The notes under the pieces: model-generated
What the model saw: the letters and a program-made list of their open reading frames with translations, nothing else
Told to the model about the DNA's origin: nothing
Database searches by the model: none
Source: Lachnospiraceae bacterium
Lineage (GTDB): Bacteria; Bacillota; Clostridia; Lachnospirales; Lachnospiraceae
Direction: 5' to 3'
Assembly (NCBI GenBank): GCA_016290615.1
Contig: JAEEUS010000007.1
Coordinates: 1 to 64,000, forward strand
DNA: 64,000 bases
Shown: one piece after another, positions 51,209-60,526 of the stretch
Position numbering within the stretch: the first letter of the stretch is position 1
Layout: each line of letters begins with the position of its first letter
Made by a program: the position numbers and the translations under genes

Positions 51209-51832
51209 ATGGATCAGGAAAAGATAGGAAAGTTCATTGCATCATGCAGAAAGGAAAAGGGGTTTACTCAGGCAACACTGGCAGAAAAACTCGGAATCAC
51301 TGACAGAGCGGTCTCAAAGTGGGAGACTGGAAAGAGCCTTCCCGATGCATCGATCATGATGGAGCTTTGTGAACTGATCGGTACGAATGTAAATGAACTC
51401 CTTACAGGAGAACGTATTGCATTGGATGAATATACAAAAAAGGCAGAACAGTCTCTGATCGAAATGCAGGCGAAAGCAGAAAAAGCAGACAGAAACCTGT
51501 TAAGAATGGAGATCGTAATGGGAATCATTATAATTCCCTTATGTATCATTCTGACAAAGATAAGCGAAATATTTATAAATCAGGGTGATGCTTTGACTGG
51601 CTATGCACTGCTTGTTATATCCTATGTTGCAATTGTTCTGTTCGGGATCATGGGTATGAAGATAGAACACGATGCGGGATATTATGAATGTCCAAACTGC
51701 GGCGAGCGTTATGTGCCTTCTATGTTAGCGGTACTCCTTGCGATCCATGTAGGGACGGCCAGAAGACTGAAATGTCCTTACTGTGAGAAGAGAGGATTCC
51801 ATAAGAAGGTAGTATCAAAGAAAAAGGGTTAA
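51209..51832 (+). CDS. XRE-family regulator with two membrane helices and a zinc ribbon
   Basis: 207 aa from ATG 51209 (RBS AAGGATGG). Residues 5-65: XRE helix-turn-helix (TLAEKLGITDRAVSKWETG). Then a coiled section, membrane helices at about 95-115 and 128-150, and a C-terminal zinc ribbon with CPNC and CPYC pairs. Membrane-tethered XRE proteins typically sense envelope stress. Followed 3 bases later by an ABC ATPase, its likely target. Confidence 0.85.
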   Translation: MDQEKIGKFIASCRKEKGFTQATLAEKLGITDRAVSKWETGKSLPDASIMMELCELIGTNVNELLTGERIALDEYTKKAEQSLIEMQAKAEKADRNLLRMEIVMGIIIIPLCIILTKISEIFINQGDALTGYALLVISYVAIVLFGIMGMKIEHDAGYYECPNCGERYVPSMLAVLLAIHVGTARRLKCPYCEKRGFHKKVVSKKKG

Positions 51833-51835
51833 AAA

Positions 51836-52567
51836 ATGGAAAAGAAAGCGATTCTTGAGATCAAAGGCTATACGAAATCATACGGAGAGGGAAAGAAGGC
51901 GGCGGATAATGTTACCTTAACTGTTGAGAGCGGAGATATATACGGATTCATCGGTCACAACGGAGCAGGCAAATCTACGACTATAAGAGCGGTTGTAGGA
52001 GTCCTTGACTTTAGTGAGGGGGATATATATATAGACGGTCATTCTGTTAAGGATGAGCCTATAGAGTGCAAAAAGATAACCGCATATATCCCGGACAATC
52101 CTGATCTGTATGAGAATCTTACAGCCATACAGTATCTTGATTTTATTGCAGACGTATTTGAGATAGATGAAGCAAAAAGAAAAGAGGTCATCAAAAAATA
52201 CGCAGACATGTTTGAGATAACGGATTCTCTCGGAGATCTGATAAGCTCATATTCTCATGGCATGAAACAGAAGCTGGCTATCATATCGGCATTCATTCAT
52301 GAGCCTAAGCTGATAGTAATGGATGAACCTTTTGTCGGACTTGATCCGAAGGCATCATATACACTTAAACAGATCATGCATGATCTGTGTGATAAAGGGA
52401 TAGCCATATTCTTTTCGACTCATGTACTCGATGTTGCACAAAAACTCTGCAACAAGGTAGCTATCATCAAACAGGGAAAGATCATAGACAGCGGAAATAT
52501 GGAGGATATGATAGGCAATCAGTCGCTTGAAGAGGTCTTTTTGGAGGTGGCGGATGAACAGAAGTAG
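51836..52567 (+). CDS. ABC transporter ATPase (ABC-2 type)
   Basis: 243 aa. Walker A GHNGAGKST, signature SYSHGMKQK, Walker B LIVMDEPFVGLD, switch FFSTHVLD. Signature differs from LSGGQ, as is common in drug/antibiotic ABC-2 exporters. It overlaps the permease gene by 14 bases. Confidence 0.92.
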   Translation: MEKKAILEIKGYTKSYGEGKKAADNVTLTVESGDIYGFIGHNGAGKSTTIRAVVGVLDFSEGDIYIDGHSVKDEPIECKKITAYIPDNPDLYENLTAIQYLDFIADVFEIDEAKRKEVIKKYADMFEITDSLGDLISSYSHGMKQKLAIISAFIHEPKLIVMDEPFVGLDPKASYTLKQIMHDLCDKGIAIFFSTHVLDVAQKLCNKVAIIKQGKIIDSGNMEDMIGNQSLEEVFLEVADEQK

Positions 52568-54155
52568 TTTGGTGCTGCTTAGGACTCTTTTAAGATCGAC
52601 CAGCCAGTTAAATATTTATAGATACGGAACAGACAAAAAGAAAAAGAGCCGTGTCATAGGCAATTATATCGGCATGTCAGTCCTTTATCTGATGTTAATG
52701 GCATATTGTATCGCGACATGCATAGGCTACGGACAGATGGGCATAACGGATGCGATACCTTCCATCTGCGTGATCACGATCAGTATAATCTCATTCTTTT
52801 TTACATTCTTTAAGACAAACGGATATCTCTTTAATTTTAAAGAATACGATATGCTCATGTCACTGCCCTTTGAAGCAAGGACTGTTGCAGGCTGCAAGTT
52901 CATGTATATGTATGTAAAGAGTCTTGGATGGTATTTAAGCATCGCCCTATCCATGATGATCGGATGGGGGATATATGCAAAACCCGCTGTTTTGGCATAT
53001 CCTGTCTGGATCATCCTGTCGTTTTTTATACCGGTGATCCCAATGCTCATCGCATCTTTTATAGGATTTGTGATCGCTAAGATAAGCGCGGGTTTCAGAA
53101 AGACAAATATCGTTCAGACCATACTTACATTTATATTTGTGCTTTTAGTATTCGCATCAAGGTTTGTCATTGAATCCGTGTTTAAAAACGGCAAGGTGGA
53201 AGAGGCACTTGAATCCGTTCATTTATACGTGGATAAGTATGCACGTATATATCTGCCTATCAAATGGTTTGAGAATTCTGTCTGCAGACTTAAGATTATT
53301 GATTTCTTACTGTTGATCATTGTAACAGTTACTGTATTTGTACTGATATTCATTCCTGTAGGAAAAAGTTACAGAAAGATCAATTCGAATCTTAAGAATC
53401 ATGCTGCTTCAAAGAAATACAGCATGAACGATCTAAGGAAGAGAAGCGTTGTAAATGCCATTGCATACAAGGAATTTAAGAGAATGACAGGCTCAACTGT
53501 CTATATGACCAATGCTGCTATGGGAGAACTGCTTGTAATGATCATGAGTATCGCGGTCCTTGTAGTGGATATAGATAAGGCTATATATACAGTGCTTCAG
53601 GGAGCGCCTGTCACGAAGGAAATGCTCTATCCTGCTGTTCCGTTCATCATATATTTCTGTATAGGTATGGCTTCTACTACTGCCATGACTCCTTCACTTG
53701 AGGGAAAGAATTACTGGATAGTTCAAAGTCTTCCCATAACTAAGAAGACTCTGTATCAGGGAAAGATGCTGTTTAATATGTATCTTACGGTTCCGTTTAC
53801 AGTGTTTGCAACGATCTGTTTTTGTATTTCAATGAAGACTCCTTTTATAACGGCTCTGCTGTCGTTTATCCTGGGGATATGTCTTTGCGCTTTCTCAACC
53901 GCGTGGGGATGTGTATGCGGTATAAAGCATATGCGCCTTGACTGGGAGAATGAGATTGAAGTAGTAAAACAGGGGGCGGCAGTCAGTCTTTATCTGTTAC
54001 CCAACATGCTTGCGACCATGGCATTAATTGTGCTGGTGGTATTCTTAGGAACCAGGATGGATCAAAACATGGTCCTTTGCATACTCATTCTGATTGAGGC
54101 TGCTTTAGCAGCATTAAGCTACAGAAAAGTTATGAAACTGTGCATCTTACCGTAG
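52554..54155 (+). CDS. ABC-2-type permease
   Basis: 533 aa from ATG 52554 (RBS GGAGG). About twelve membrane helices in two blocks with an extended charged region between, as in large ABC-2 permeases (BcrB/YvfS-like). It partners the upstream ATPase and is probably controlled by the XRE gene. Substrate unknown. Confidence 0.87.
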   Translation: MNRSSLVLLRTLLRSTSQLNIYRYGTDKKKKSRVIGNYIGMSVLYLMLMAYCIATCIGYGQMGITDAIPSICVITISIISFFFTFFKTNGYLFNFKEYDMLMSLPFEARTVAGCKFMYMYVKSLGWYLSIALSMMIGWGIYAKPAVLAYPVWIILSFFIPVIPMLIASFIGFVIAKISAGFRKTNIVQTILTFIFVLLVFASRFVIESVFKNGKVEEALESVHLYVDKYARIYLPIKWFENSVCRLKIIDFLLLIIVTVTVFVLIFIPVGKSYRKINSNLKNHAASKKYSMNDLRKRSVVNAIAYKEFKRMTGSTVYMTNAAMGELLVMIMSIAVLVVDIDKAIYTVLQGAPVTKEMLYPAVPFIIYFCIGMASTTAMTPSLEGKNYWIVQSLPITKKTLYQGKMLFNMYLTVPFTVFATICFCISMKTPFITALLSFILGICLCAFSTAWGCVCGIKHMRLDWENEIEVVKQGAAVSLYLLPNMLATMALIVLVVFLGTRMDQNMVLCILILIEAALAALSYRKVMKLCILP

Positions 54156-54189
54156 TTTAATGCATCTTACCCCCAAAGATATTGAAGAT

Positions 54190-54241
54190 ACTCCTTTTAT
54201 CTATTACATTTTGCTTAATCAATAGATGAAAGGAGTTTTTT
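54190..54241 (+). terminator. Long terminator hairpin that includes the next gene's RBS
   Basis: ACTCCTTTTATCTATT (54190-54205) pairs with AATAGATGAAAGGAGT (54221-54236), one wobble in 16, followed by six T. The RBS AAAGGAG of the gene at 54244 lies in the 3' arm, so read-through RNA would have its RBS sequestered. Confidence 0.9.
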
Positions 54242-54243
54242 AT

Positions 54244-55605
54244 ATGGAAACATTACTGCTCTTGGTTTTGATACTGACAGAGATCGGATTCTGTATATTT
54301 GAATTTACAAGAAGGGATGTTAAGAGTGAATGGTCAAAAAGACGTCTTTTTGTATGCGGGATAGAGATCTTTACATATCTATTAATGATAATCTTGCCCG
54401 GGATTGATTTCGGATTCAGATTTAAATGTCTTTTTATCATTCTTGTTTTAAGGATATTCATATCTGCGCTTAATTGGCTGATAAACAGAAAGAATGAAAA
54501 GATCAAAAAAAGAGTAACGATTATATTAAGCGCAGTGCTGAGTCTTTTTATCATTGTATTTTCACTCATACCGGCATTTATCTTCACAGATTATGAGGGA
54601 CGCCCCATAAGCGGGGAGCATGAAGTTGCATACAGCAGTGCGATACTTATAGATTCATCAAGGATCGAAGAATTTGAAAATGACGGATCTTATCGCGAAG
54701 TTCCGGTTCATTTCTACTATCCTGCCGATACGGATAAGATTAAAGAAAATTCCCTGCCGCTTGTGATATTTTCTCACGGGGCATTCGGTTACTATCAGAG
54801 CAATACCTCAACATATATGCAATTGGCCAGTCACGGATATGTGGTAATAAGTCTAGATCATCCTTATCACTCGTTCTTTACAAAGGATTCTTCGGGAAAG
54901 ACGATAACGGTAAATCCTCAGTTCATTCAGAATGCATTGTATATAGGAAACAGCGATCTGCCTGATGAAGAGATATATCCGGAAACTTCCAAATGGATGA
55001 AGCTAAGAATAGATGATGTCAGTTTCGTGATCGATACGATCAAAAAAGCTGTCAGCCAGTCGCCAGACGAAACATGGTTTTATGATGAAAATGATGCTGA
55101 TAAAATAAGAAACATCCTAAATATGATAGATACTGAAAAGATCGGACTCATGGGTCATTCTCTCGGCGGAGCCACAGCTGTGACAGTCGGAAGAAGAGAT
55201 GATATAGACGCAGTAATCGATCTTGACGGTACGATGCTTGGTGAAGAGATCGATATGAAAGACGGTAAAGTGATATACAATGATGAACCGTATCGGACTC
55301 CGATCCTCAATGTTTTGAACGAGGAACATCATTTAGAATCGATCGAAGCGCAAAAAGCAGGATATACCTATATCAATAATGTTATAATGGATAATGCAGA
55401 GTACGGATATACGACATACTTTGAAGGCAGTAAGCATATGAATTTCACGGACCTTCCCTTGTTTTCACCGATGCTTGCAAAGAACCTGGACATGGGAAGT
55501 ATCGATCCAGAAGTCTGCATAGACCAGGTCAATGAAATAGTTGTTGAATTCTTTGACTGCTTCCTTAAGGAAACAGGTGAATTAAACATAAGCGAAAAGT
55601 ACTGA
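54244..55605 (+). CDS. Membrane-anchored alpha/beta hydrolase (PAF-acetylhydrolase/dienelactone type)
   Basis: 453 aa from ATG 54244; the ATG at 54226 lies inside the terminator stem. Three to four membrane helices in the first 110 residues, then a hydrolase domain: oxyanion FSHGAFGYY, nucleophile GHSLGGATAV, Asp in DLDGTM region, terminal His in GSKHMNF. Family includes extracellular lipases and polyesterases. Not part of the ABC operon, given the terminator. Confidence 0.85.
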   Translation: METLLLLVLILTEIGFCIFEFTRRDVKSEWSKRRLFVCGIEIFTYLLMIILPGIDFGFRFKCLFIILVLRIFISALNWLINRKNEKIKKRVTIILSAVLSLFIIVFSLIPAFIFTDYEGRPISGEHEVAYSSAILIDSSRIEEFENDGSYREVPVHFYYPADTDKIKENSLPLVIFSHGAFGYYQSNTSTYMQLASHGYVVISLDHPYHSFFTKDSSGKTITVNPQFIQNALYIGNSDLPDEEIYPETSKWMKLRIDDVSFVIDTIKKAVSQSPDETWFYDENDADKIRNILNMIDTEKIGLMGHSLGGATAVTVGRRDDIDAVIDLDGTMLGEEIDMKDGKVIYNDEPYRTPILNVLNEEHHLESIEAQKAGYTYINNVIMDNAEYGYTTYFEGSKHMNFTDLPLFSPMLAKNLDMGSIDPEVCIDQVNEIVVEFFDCFLKETGELNISEKY

Positions 55606-55632
55606 CCCAAAGCAAAGAGGCATTTAAAAATC

Positions 55633-56070
55633 ATGGAAATCGAGATTACCGAGATCGGATATGACAAAAAAGAATACATAAAGATCGGATGCCACAAGGT
55701 TGATTCCAATATAAAGGAGATCGTTCATTTCATAAAGTCGCGACAGGGCAGTGTAGATGTCAAGAACGGTGAAATGAAATGCAGCATTCCCATAGTGGAT
55801 ATCTTTTATGTGGAATCAGTCGATGACAGAACTTTTATATATCTTAACAAGGACTGTTATGAAACGGCTCATAAGCTATATGAGCTGGAAGAGATCTTAC
55901 ATGAGCGCAGATTCTTCCGTATATCGAAATCGGTGATCGTAAATCTTATGAAGATCGACTCTGTCAGACCAGCGCTGAACGGAAGATATCTGTGTCATCT
56001 TAAAAATGGTGAGGATGTCATTATATCCCGCAAGTATGTATCTGAATTCAAGGAGAAGCTGAACAGATGA
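55633..56070 (+). CDS. LytTR-domain transcriptional regulator
   Basis: 145 aa. C-terminal LytTR DNA-binding domain (VDIFYVESVDDRTFIYL, FFRISKSVIVNLMKIDSVRP, GEDVIISRKYV). No receiver domain, so not a two-component response regulator. This class pairs with DUF3021 membrane proteins, as here with the next gene (ATGA overlap). The pair likely senses membrane state. Confidence 0.93.
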   Translation: MEIEITEIGYDKKEYIKIGCHKVDSNIKEIVHFIKSRQGSVDVKNGEMKCSIPIVDIFYVESVDDRTFIYLNKDCYETAHKLYELEEILHERRFFRISKSVIVNLMKIDSVRPALNGRYLCHLKNGEDVIISRKYVSEFKEKLNR

Positions 56071-56504
56071 AGGAAAGGATCCAAGATATAGTAAAGAGTT
56101 TTTTTGTGAGCACCGTGCTGATAAATGTTGCTGTTTTTGTCTGCGGTTCGCTGTTTAAGCCTGATCAGAGATTCGGCTATGAGGCCTTTTTATATCCTCT
56201 GATCTACGGATTTTTAGCAACGATCCCGAATTTTATCATGTATTCCAAAAAGGAGCTGACAGTAAAACAGGCTATTATTAGACAGATAGTTAATGTTATT
56301 CTGATCATTGCTATCATTGAGATATTCATGTTTGGCGGTAAGGCGATGACAAAAGAGCTGACTATCATTGCATTATCGGTTGCGGTCAGCATAGCAATAG
56401 TTTATATTGGTGTGGAATATATCATTTACAGGCTTGATCTTAAAGATGCTCAGAACATGACTGATAAGCTCAAGTCATTCCAGAACAGTATCGGAGATGT
56501 ATGA
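56067..56504 (+). CDS. DUF3021-family membrane protein
   Basis: 145 aa, four membrane helices (about 8-28, 42-60, 70-92, 100-122) and a soluble C-terminus. Typical partner of a LytTR regulator, and coupled by ATGA overlap to genes on both sides. May sequester or inhibit the regulator at the membrane. Confidence 0.9.
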   Translation: MKERIQDIVKSFFVSTVLINVAVFVCGSLFKPDQRFGYEAFLYPLIYGFLATIPNFIMYSKKELTVKQAIIRQIVNVILIIAIIEIFMFGGKAMTKELTIIALSVAVSIAIVYIGVEYIIYRLDLKDAQNMTDKLKSFQNSIGDV

Positions 56505-57322
56505 ATATGACAAAACTGACAGTAATAGTAGACAATACTTCAAACGGGGATCTTTGCGGTGAATGGGGTTTATCCATTCTTGTCGAACATGAAGATAAAA
56601 AGATACTTGTTGATGCGGGAAGCACTGATCTTTTTGCCGAAAACCTAGAAAAGCTCGGCTTTGATATCAGTGATATAGATTACGGCGTGCTCAGTCATGC
56701 TCATTATGATCATGCAAACGGCATACCCAGATTCTTTAAGGATAATTCAAAAGCCAAGTTTTATCTGAGAGAGAATACCGGCGAGAATTGTTATAGAAAG
56801 AGACGTATCTTCAAAAAATATATAGGTATTCCCAAACACATGCTTACAGATTATTCAGACAGGATAGAGATGGTATCGGGTGATTATAAGCTTTGCGATG
56901 GTGTATATCTTATCCCTCATAAGACACCGGGACTTGAGGAAATAGGGAAACGGGAGCGAATGCTCAAACGCACAAATAAGGGATGGGTGCCAGATGATTT
57001 TTCGCATGAGCAGAGTCTTGTTCTTGATACTAAAAAGGGTCTTGTCATAATCAACAGCTGTTCTCACGGAGGAACCGTGAACATCATCAATGAAGTAAAG
57101 AGTACATTCCCAGACAGGCATGTATACGGTCTTATCGGTGGTTTTCATCTGTTCAATAAGTCTGATGAAGAGGTCAAAAAGATATCTCAGGAAATAGAAA
57201 AGACAGGAATAGATTACGTATGTACAGGTCACTGCACCAAGGACAGGGCATACAATATCATGAAAGAAATACTCAAAGATAAACTTAACCAGCTTAAAGT
57301 CGGACTTGTGATGGAGTTTTAA
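56501..57322 (+). CDS. Metallo-beta-lactamase-fold protein
   Basis: 273 aa. Zinc-binding HAHYDHANG, third ligand in INSCSHGG, final His in GGFHLF and CTGHCTKD. Related to the group annotated as beta-ribofuranosylaminobenzene-5-phosphate synthase-like MBL proteins. Its start overlaps DUF3021 (ATGA), so it is probably an output of the LytTR-DUF3021 pair. Confidence 0.88.
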   Translation: MNMTKLTVIVDNTSNGDLCGEWGLSILVEHEDKKILVDAGSTDLFAENLEKLGFDISDIDYGVLSHAHYDHANGIPRFFKDNSKAKFYLRENTGENCYRKRRIFKKYIGIPKHMLTDYSDRIEMVSGDYKLCDGVYLIPHKTPGLEEIGKRERMLKRTNKGWVPDDFSHEQSLVLDTKKGLVIINSCSHGGTVNIINEVKSTFPDRHVYGLIGGFHLFNKSDEEVKKISQEIEKTGIDYVCTGHCTKDRAYNIMKEILKDKLNQLKVGLVMEF

Positions 57323-57325
57323 ATA

Positions 57326-58171
57326 CTATCGATGAAGCTTCCTGAATTCTCTGGGAGTACATCCTGTGAGTTCACGGAATACCTTGTTAAATGTCGTGGT
57401 TGACTGAAAACCAGACATGAAGGCACACTCAGTGACAGACAGATGATTGTCTGAAAGAAGGGTAACGGCATTCTGGACCCTTATACGGGATATGTATTCG
57501 GGGAAGGACATCTGTGTATATTCTTTAAACAGCTTTGAAAAATAATATGGACTTAGACCGATCACTTTTGAAACATGCGACTGGGATATATCATCAGCCG
57601 AGTGATCAGCTATGTAATTGCAGGCAGTTCGGACATATTCCCAGGATGCTTCGGAATAGTGTGATGAACTTAAGCTGTCCTTTTTTTCCTGCATTACATA
57701 TTCTCCTATCAGCAGGAGCATCCTGTAGATACAGAGCTTGCACTTTGTCTCAGAAAAATACGGATTTTTGTCATAGATATCTTTTAATTCATATATCAGT
57801 TCTTTTAATTCACGAGCCATATCAGGCTCTTTTTTTGCGGATATAACGTGAAAACTGCTAAAAAACCTTGAAGCAGATACCAGATCTCTGTTATTTTCCA
57901 GAATACTTGATGAAAACTGGACAAATACACTGCCTTTGGGGGGCAGATCAATGACTTCATGAAGTTCTCTCGGCCATACAAAAAGAACATCTCCCTTGTT
58001 AAGATCGTAAATGGTGTCAGCTATCCTGTATCTGCATCCGTCCTTCAATATTACCGAGAATTCCGCTGCATTGTGCCAGTGGGGAGGGAAATAGGAAGGA
58101 GCATTGCTCTCTGTAAAGGAGATATCTTTGATATATGGAAAATTCAGTTCTTCTTTAGAATTTCTGTTCAT
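57326..58171 (-). CDS. AraC-family regulator with cupin N-terminus
   Basis: 281 aa; start at 58171. N-terminal cupin residues PPHWHNAAEFSVIL (metal or sugar binding), then two HTH motifs (ISQSHVSKVIGLSPYYFSKLF and VTECAFMSGFQSTTTFNKVF regions) and the C-terminal GCTPREFRK. Divergent from the alcohol dehydrogenase operon, which it presumably activates or represses. Confidence 0.92.
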   Translation of the reverse strand: MNRNSKEELNFPYIKDISFTESNAPSYFPPHWHNAAEFSVILKDGCRYRIADTIYDLNKGDVLFVWPRELHEVIDLPPKGSVFVQFSSSILENNRDLVSASRFFSSFHVISAKKEPDMARELKELIYELKDIYDKNPYFSETKCKLCIYRMLLLIGEYVMQEKKDSLSSSHYSEASWEYVRTACNYIADHSADDISQSHVSKVIGLSPYYFSKLFKEYTQMSFPEYISRIRVQNAVTLLSDNHLSVTECAFMSGFQSTTTFNKVFRELTGCTPREFRKLHR

Positions 58172-58284
58172 AATCTCACTATAGCAAAAAATGGTCAAAA
58201 TACAATAATAATCTTCTGTTTTTATCCGCCTCAGACGTTTATCATAGAATTACAGTTGTTGATTTATGATATTAAGGAGGTTGC

Positions 58285-59460
58285 ATGGAAAACTTTACTT
58301 TTTATTCACCTACGTTTTTTGCATTTGGAAAAGATACAGAGAATGAAGCCGGAGCGTATGTAAAAAGATTCGGTGGAAGCAAGGTACTTATACATTACGG
58401 CGGAAACAGCGCAAAGCGTTCGGGACTGCTTGACAGGGTAAAGAAGTCTCTTGAAAATGAGGGGCTTGAATATGTGGAGCTTGGAGGAGTAAAGCCAAAT
58501 CCCAGGAGCGGACTCGTATATGAAGGAATAGATCTTTGCAAGAAGGAAGGTGTAGATTTCATTCTCGCTGTCGGAGGAGGAAGCACCATAGATTCTTCCA
58601 AGGCTATTGCGGCAGGTGTGGTCTATGACGGAGATTTCTGGGATTTCTACAGCGGAAAATATATTGAAAAAGCACTTCCCATAGGAACGATCCTTACCAT
58701 TTCCGCAGCAGGAAGCGAAGGAAGTCCTGATTCGGTTATCACCAAAGAGGAAGGCATGTTCAAGAGAGGCGCGAGCGGAAATGCGATAAGACCGAAGTTC
58801 TCCATCTTAAATCCCGCGCTCACACAGACCCTTCCGCCTTACCAGACTGCAGCGGGAATAACAGATATAATGGCTCATCTTTATGAGAGATATCTAACAA
58901 ATTCAAAAGAGGTTGAAGTAACAGACAGGCTCATTGAGGCTCTGCTGCTTACAATGAAATATGAAGGACCGAGAGTGATTGAAGATCCTGATAACTATGA
59001 AGCCAGAGCAAATATCATGTGGGCGGGAATGATGGCTCATAACCATTCTTGCGGAGTCGGAAGATCTCAGGACTGGAACAGCCATAACATAGAACACGAG
59101 CTTTCTGCTCTTTATGACTGTGCTCACGGAGCAGGTCTTGCCGTAACGATGCCCGCGGTATTCAAGTATGTAATGAATCACGATATCATGCGATTTGCTA
59201 AAGTGGCTGTAAGAGTATGGGGCTGCGAGATGGATTTTGATCATCCTGAAAGGACAGCTCTTGAAGGAATCGAAGCTTTCAGAAACTTCTTGATTTCTAT
59301 CGGAATGCCTAAAAACTTTGAAGAACTCGGAGCAAAGAAGGAGGATATCCCCAAGCTTGTAAATGTACTGTGCAGAGGTGACGGAAGAGACGGTACCATA
59401 TCCGGATTCGTTACACTTAACGAAGAAGACTGCACAAAGATCTATGAGATGATGGTTTAA
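58285..59460 (+). CDS. Iron-containing alcohol dehydrogenase
   Basis: 391 aa. NAD(P)-binding GGGST and the metal-binding residues in AAGITDIMAHLYERY, HNIEHELSALYD and CAHGAGLAVTMPA (Asp, three His). Similar to butanol/aldehyde dehydrogenase YqhD/BdhA. Reduces aldehydes using Fe(II) or Zn. RBS AAGGAGG. First gene of an operon with an SDR and a Gfo/Idh/MocA protein. Confidence 0.95.
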   Translation: MENFTFYSPTFFAFGKDTENEAGAYVKRFGGSKVLIHYGGNSAKRSGLLDRVKKSLENEGLEYVELGGVKPNPRSGLVYEGIDLCKKEGVDFILAVGGGSTIDSSKAIAAGVVYDGDFWDFYSGKYIEKALPIGTILTISAAGSEGSPDSVITKEEGMFKRGASGNAIRPKFSILNPALTQTLPPYQTAAGITDIMAHLYERYLTNSKEVEVTDRLIEALLLTMKYEGPRVIEDPDNYEARANIMWAGMMAHNHSCGVGRSQDWNSHNIEHELSALYDCAHGAGLAVTMPAVFKYVMNHDIMRFAKVAVRVWGCEMDFDHPERTALEGIEAFRNFLISIGMPKNFEELGAKKEDIPKLVNVLCRGDGRDGTISGFVTLNEEDCTKIYEMMV

Positions 59461-59478
59461 GGGTTGCGGGTGAAAAAG

Positions 59479-60513
59479 ATGGATAAGAAAAGAAAAGCAT
59501 TGTTTATAGGCGGTACGGGTACAATAAGTACCGCTATAGTAAAGAGACTCTCACAGGATCCCTTATGGGAAGTGTGGCTGATAAACCGCGGTAACAGATC
59601 AGATGTAGTGCCTCAGAATGTTAATCTGATCACCGCGGATATATCGGATGAAGATGATGTCAGAAAAAAGATCGACGGCATGTATTTTGATGTAGTCAGC
59701 GAGTTTATAGGATTTAGCGTGGATCAGGTTGAACGCGATTATCGCCTGTTTAAAGATAAGACAGATCAGTACATGTATATCAGTTCTGCATCCGCTTACA
59801 ACAAGCCTGCAGCAAGCTATGTCATAACAGAAGGAACGACTCTTGCAAATCCGCATTGGGAATACTCAAGAAACAAGATCGCCTGCGAGGAATTTCTTAT
59901 GAAGAAATACAGGGAGGAAGGCTTCCCTGTAACGATAGTAAGACCCAGTCATACATATGATGAGAGAAATGTTCCGCTCGGTGTACATGGCAAAAAAGGA
60001 TTTTATCAGGTGATAAAGAGAATGCAGGAAGGCAAGCCTGTGATCATACAGGGAGACGGTACGTCTCTGTGGACCGTGACATTCAACAGTGATTTTGCGA
60101 TAGGCTATACTGGGCTTATGGGCAATTCTCATGCCATCGGTGAAGCATTCCAGATAACAGGAGATGAGACTCTTTCATGGAATCAGATATATGAGACGAT
60201 CGCCAAGGCGCTTAACGTAAAGCTTAATGCATATCATGTATCATCGGATTATCTGAGTGCAGCGGGTGATAAGTACGGATTTGATTTTGAAGGAAGTCTT
60301 ACGGGGGACAAATCCGTTTCTGTCGTATTTGATAACAGCAAGCTAAAGAGAATTGTTCCAAAGATGAAGACGAATATTAGCTTTGATACAGGTGTAAGGA
60401 TAGCTCTTGACTATGTTCTGTCTCATCCTGAGTGTCAGATCGAGGACAAAGAGTTTGATGAATGGTGTGACAGGGTAATAGAAGCTCTCGAAGAATCAAA
60501 GAAGAAGATCTAA
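59479..60513 (+). CDS. NAD-dependent epimerase/dehydratase (extended SDR)
   Basis: 344 aa from ATG 59479 (GGGTG 8 bases before; TTG 59464 is the alternative). Cofactor loop FIGGTGTIS, catalytic YSRNK (Y-x3-K) after SSASAY, and a nucleotide-sugar-binding C-terminus. Probable sugar or nucleotide-sugar oxidoreductase acting with the neighbours. Confidence 0.9.
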   Translation: MDKKRKALFIGGTGTISTAIVKRLSQDPLWEVWLINRGNRSDVVPQNVNLITADISDEDDVRKKIDGMYFDVVSEFIGFSVDQVERDYRLFKDKTDQYMYISSASAYNKPAASYVITEGTTLANPHWEYSRNKIACEEFLMKKYREEGFPVTIVRPSHTYDERNVPLGVHGKKGFYQVIKRMQEGKPVIIQGDGTSLWTVTFNSDFAIGYTGLMGNSHAIGEAFQITGDETLSWNQIYETIAKALNVKLNAYHVSSDYLSAAGDKYGFDFEGSLTGDKSVSVVFDNSKLKRIVPKMKTNISFDTGVRIALDYVLSHPECQIEDKEFDEWCDRVIEALEESKKKI

Positions 60514-60526
60514 TGGAGGAATGCCT

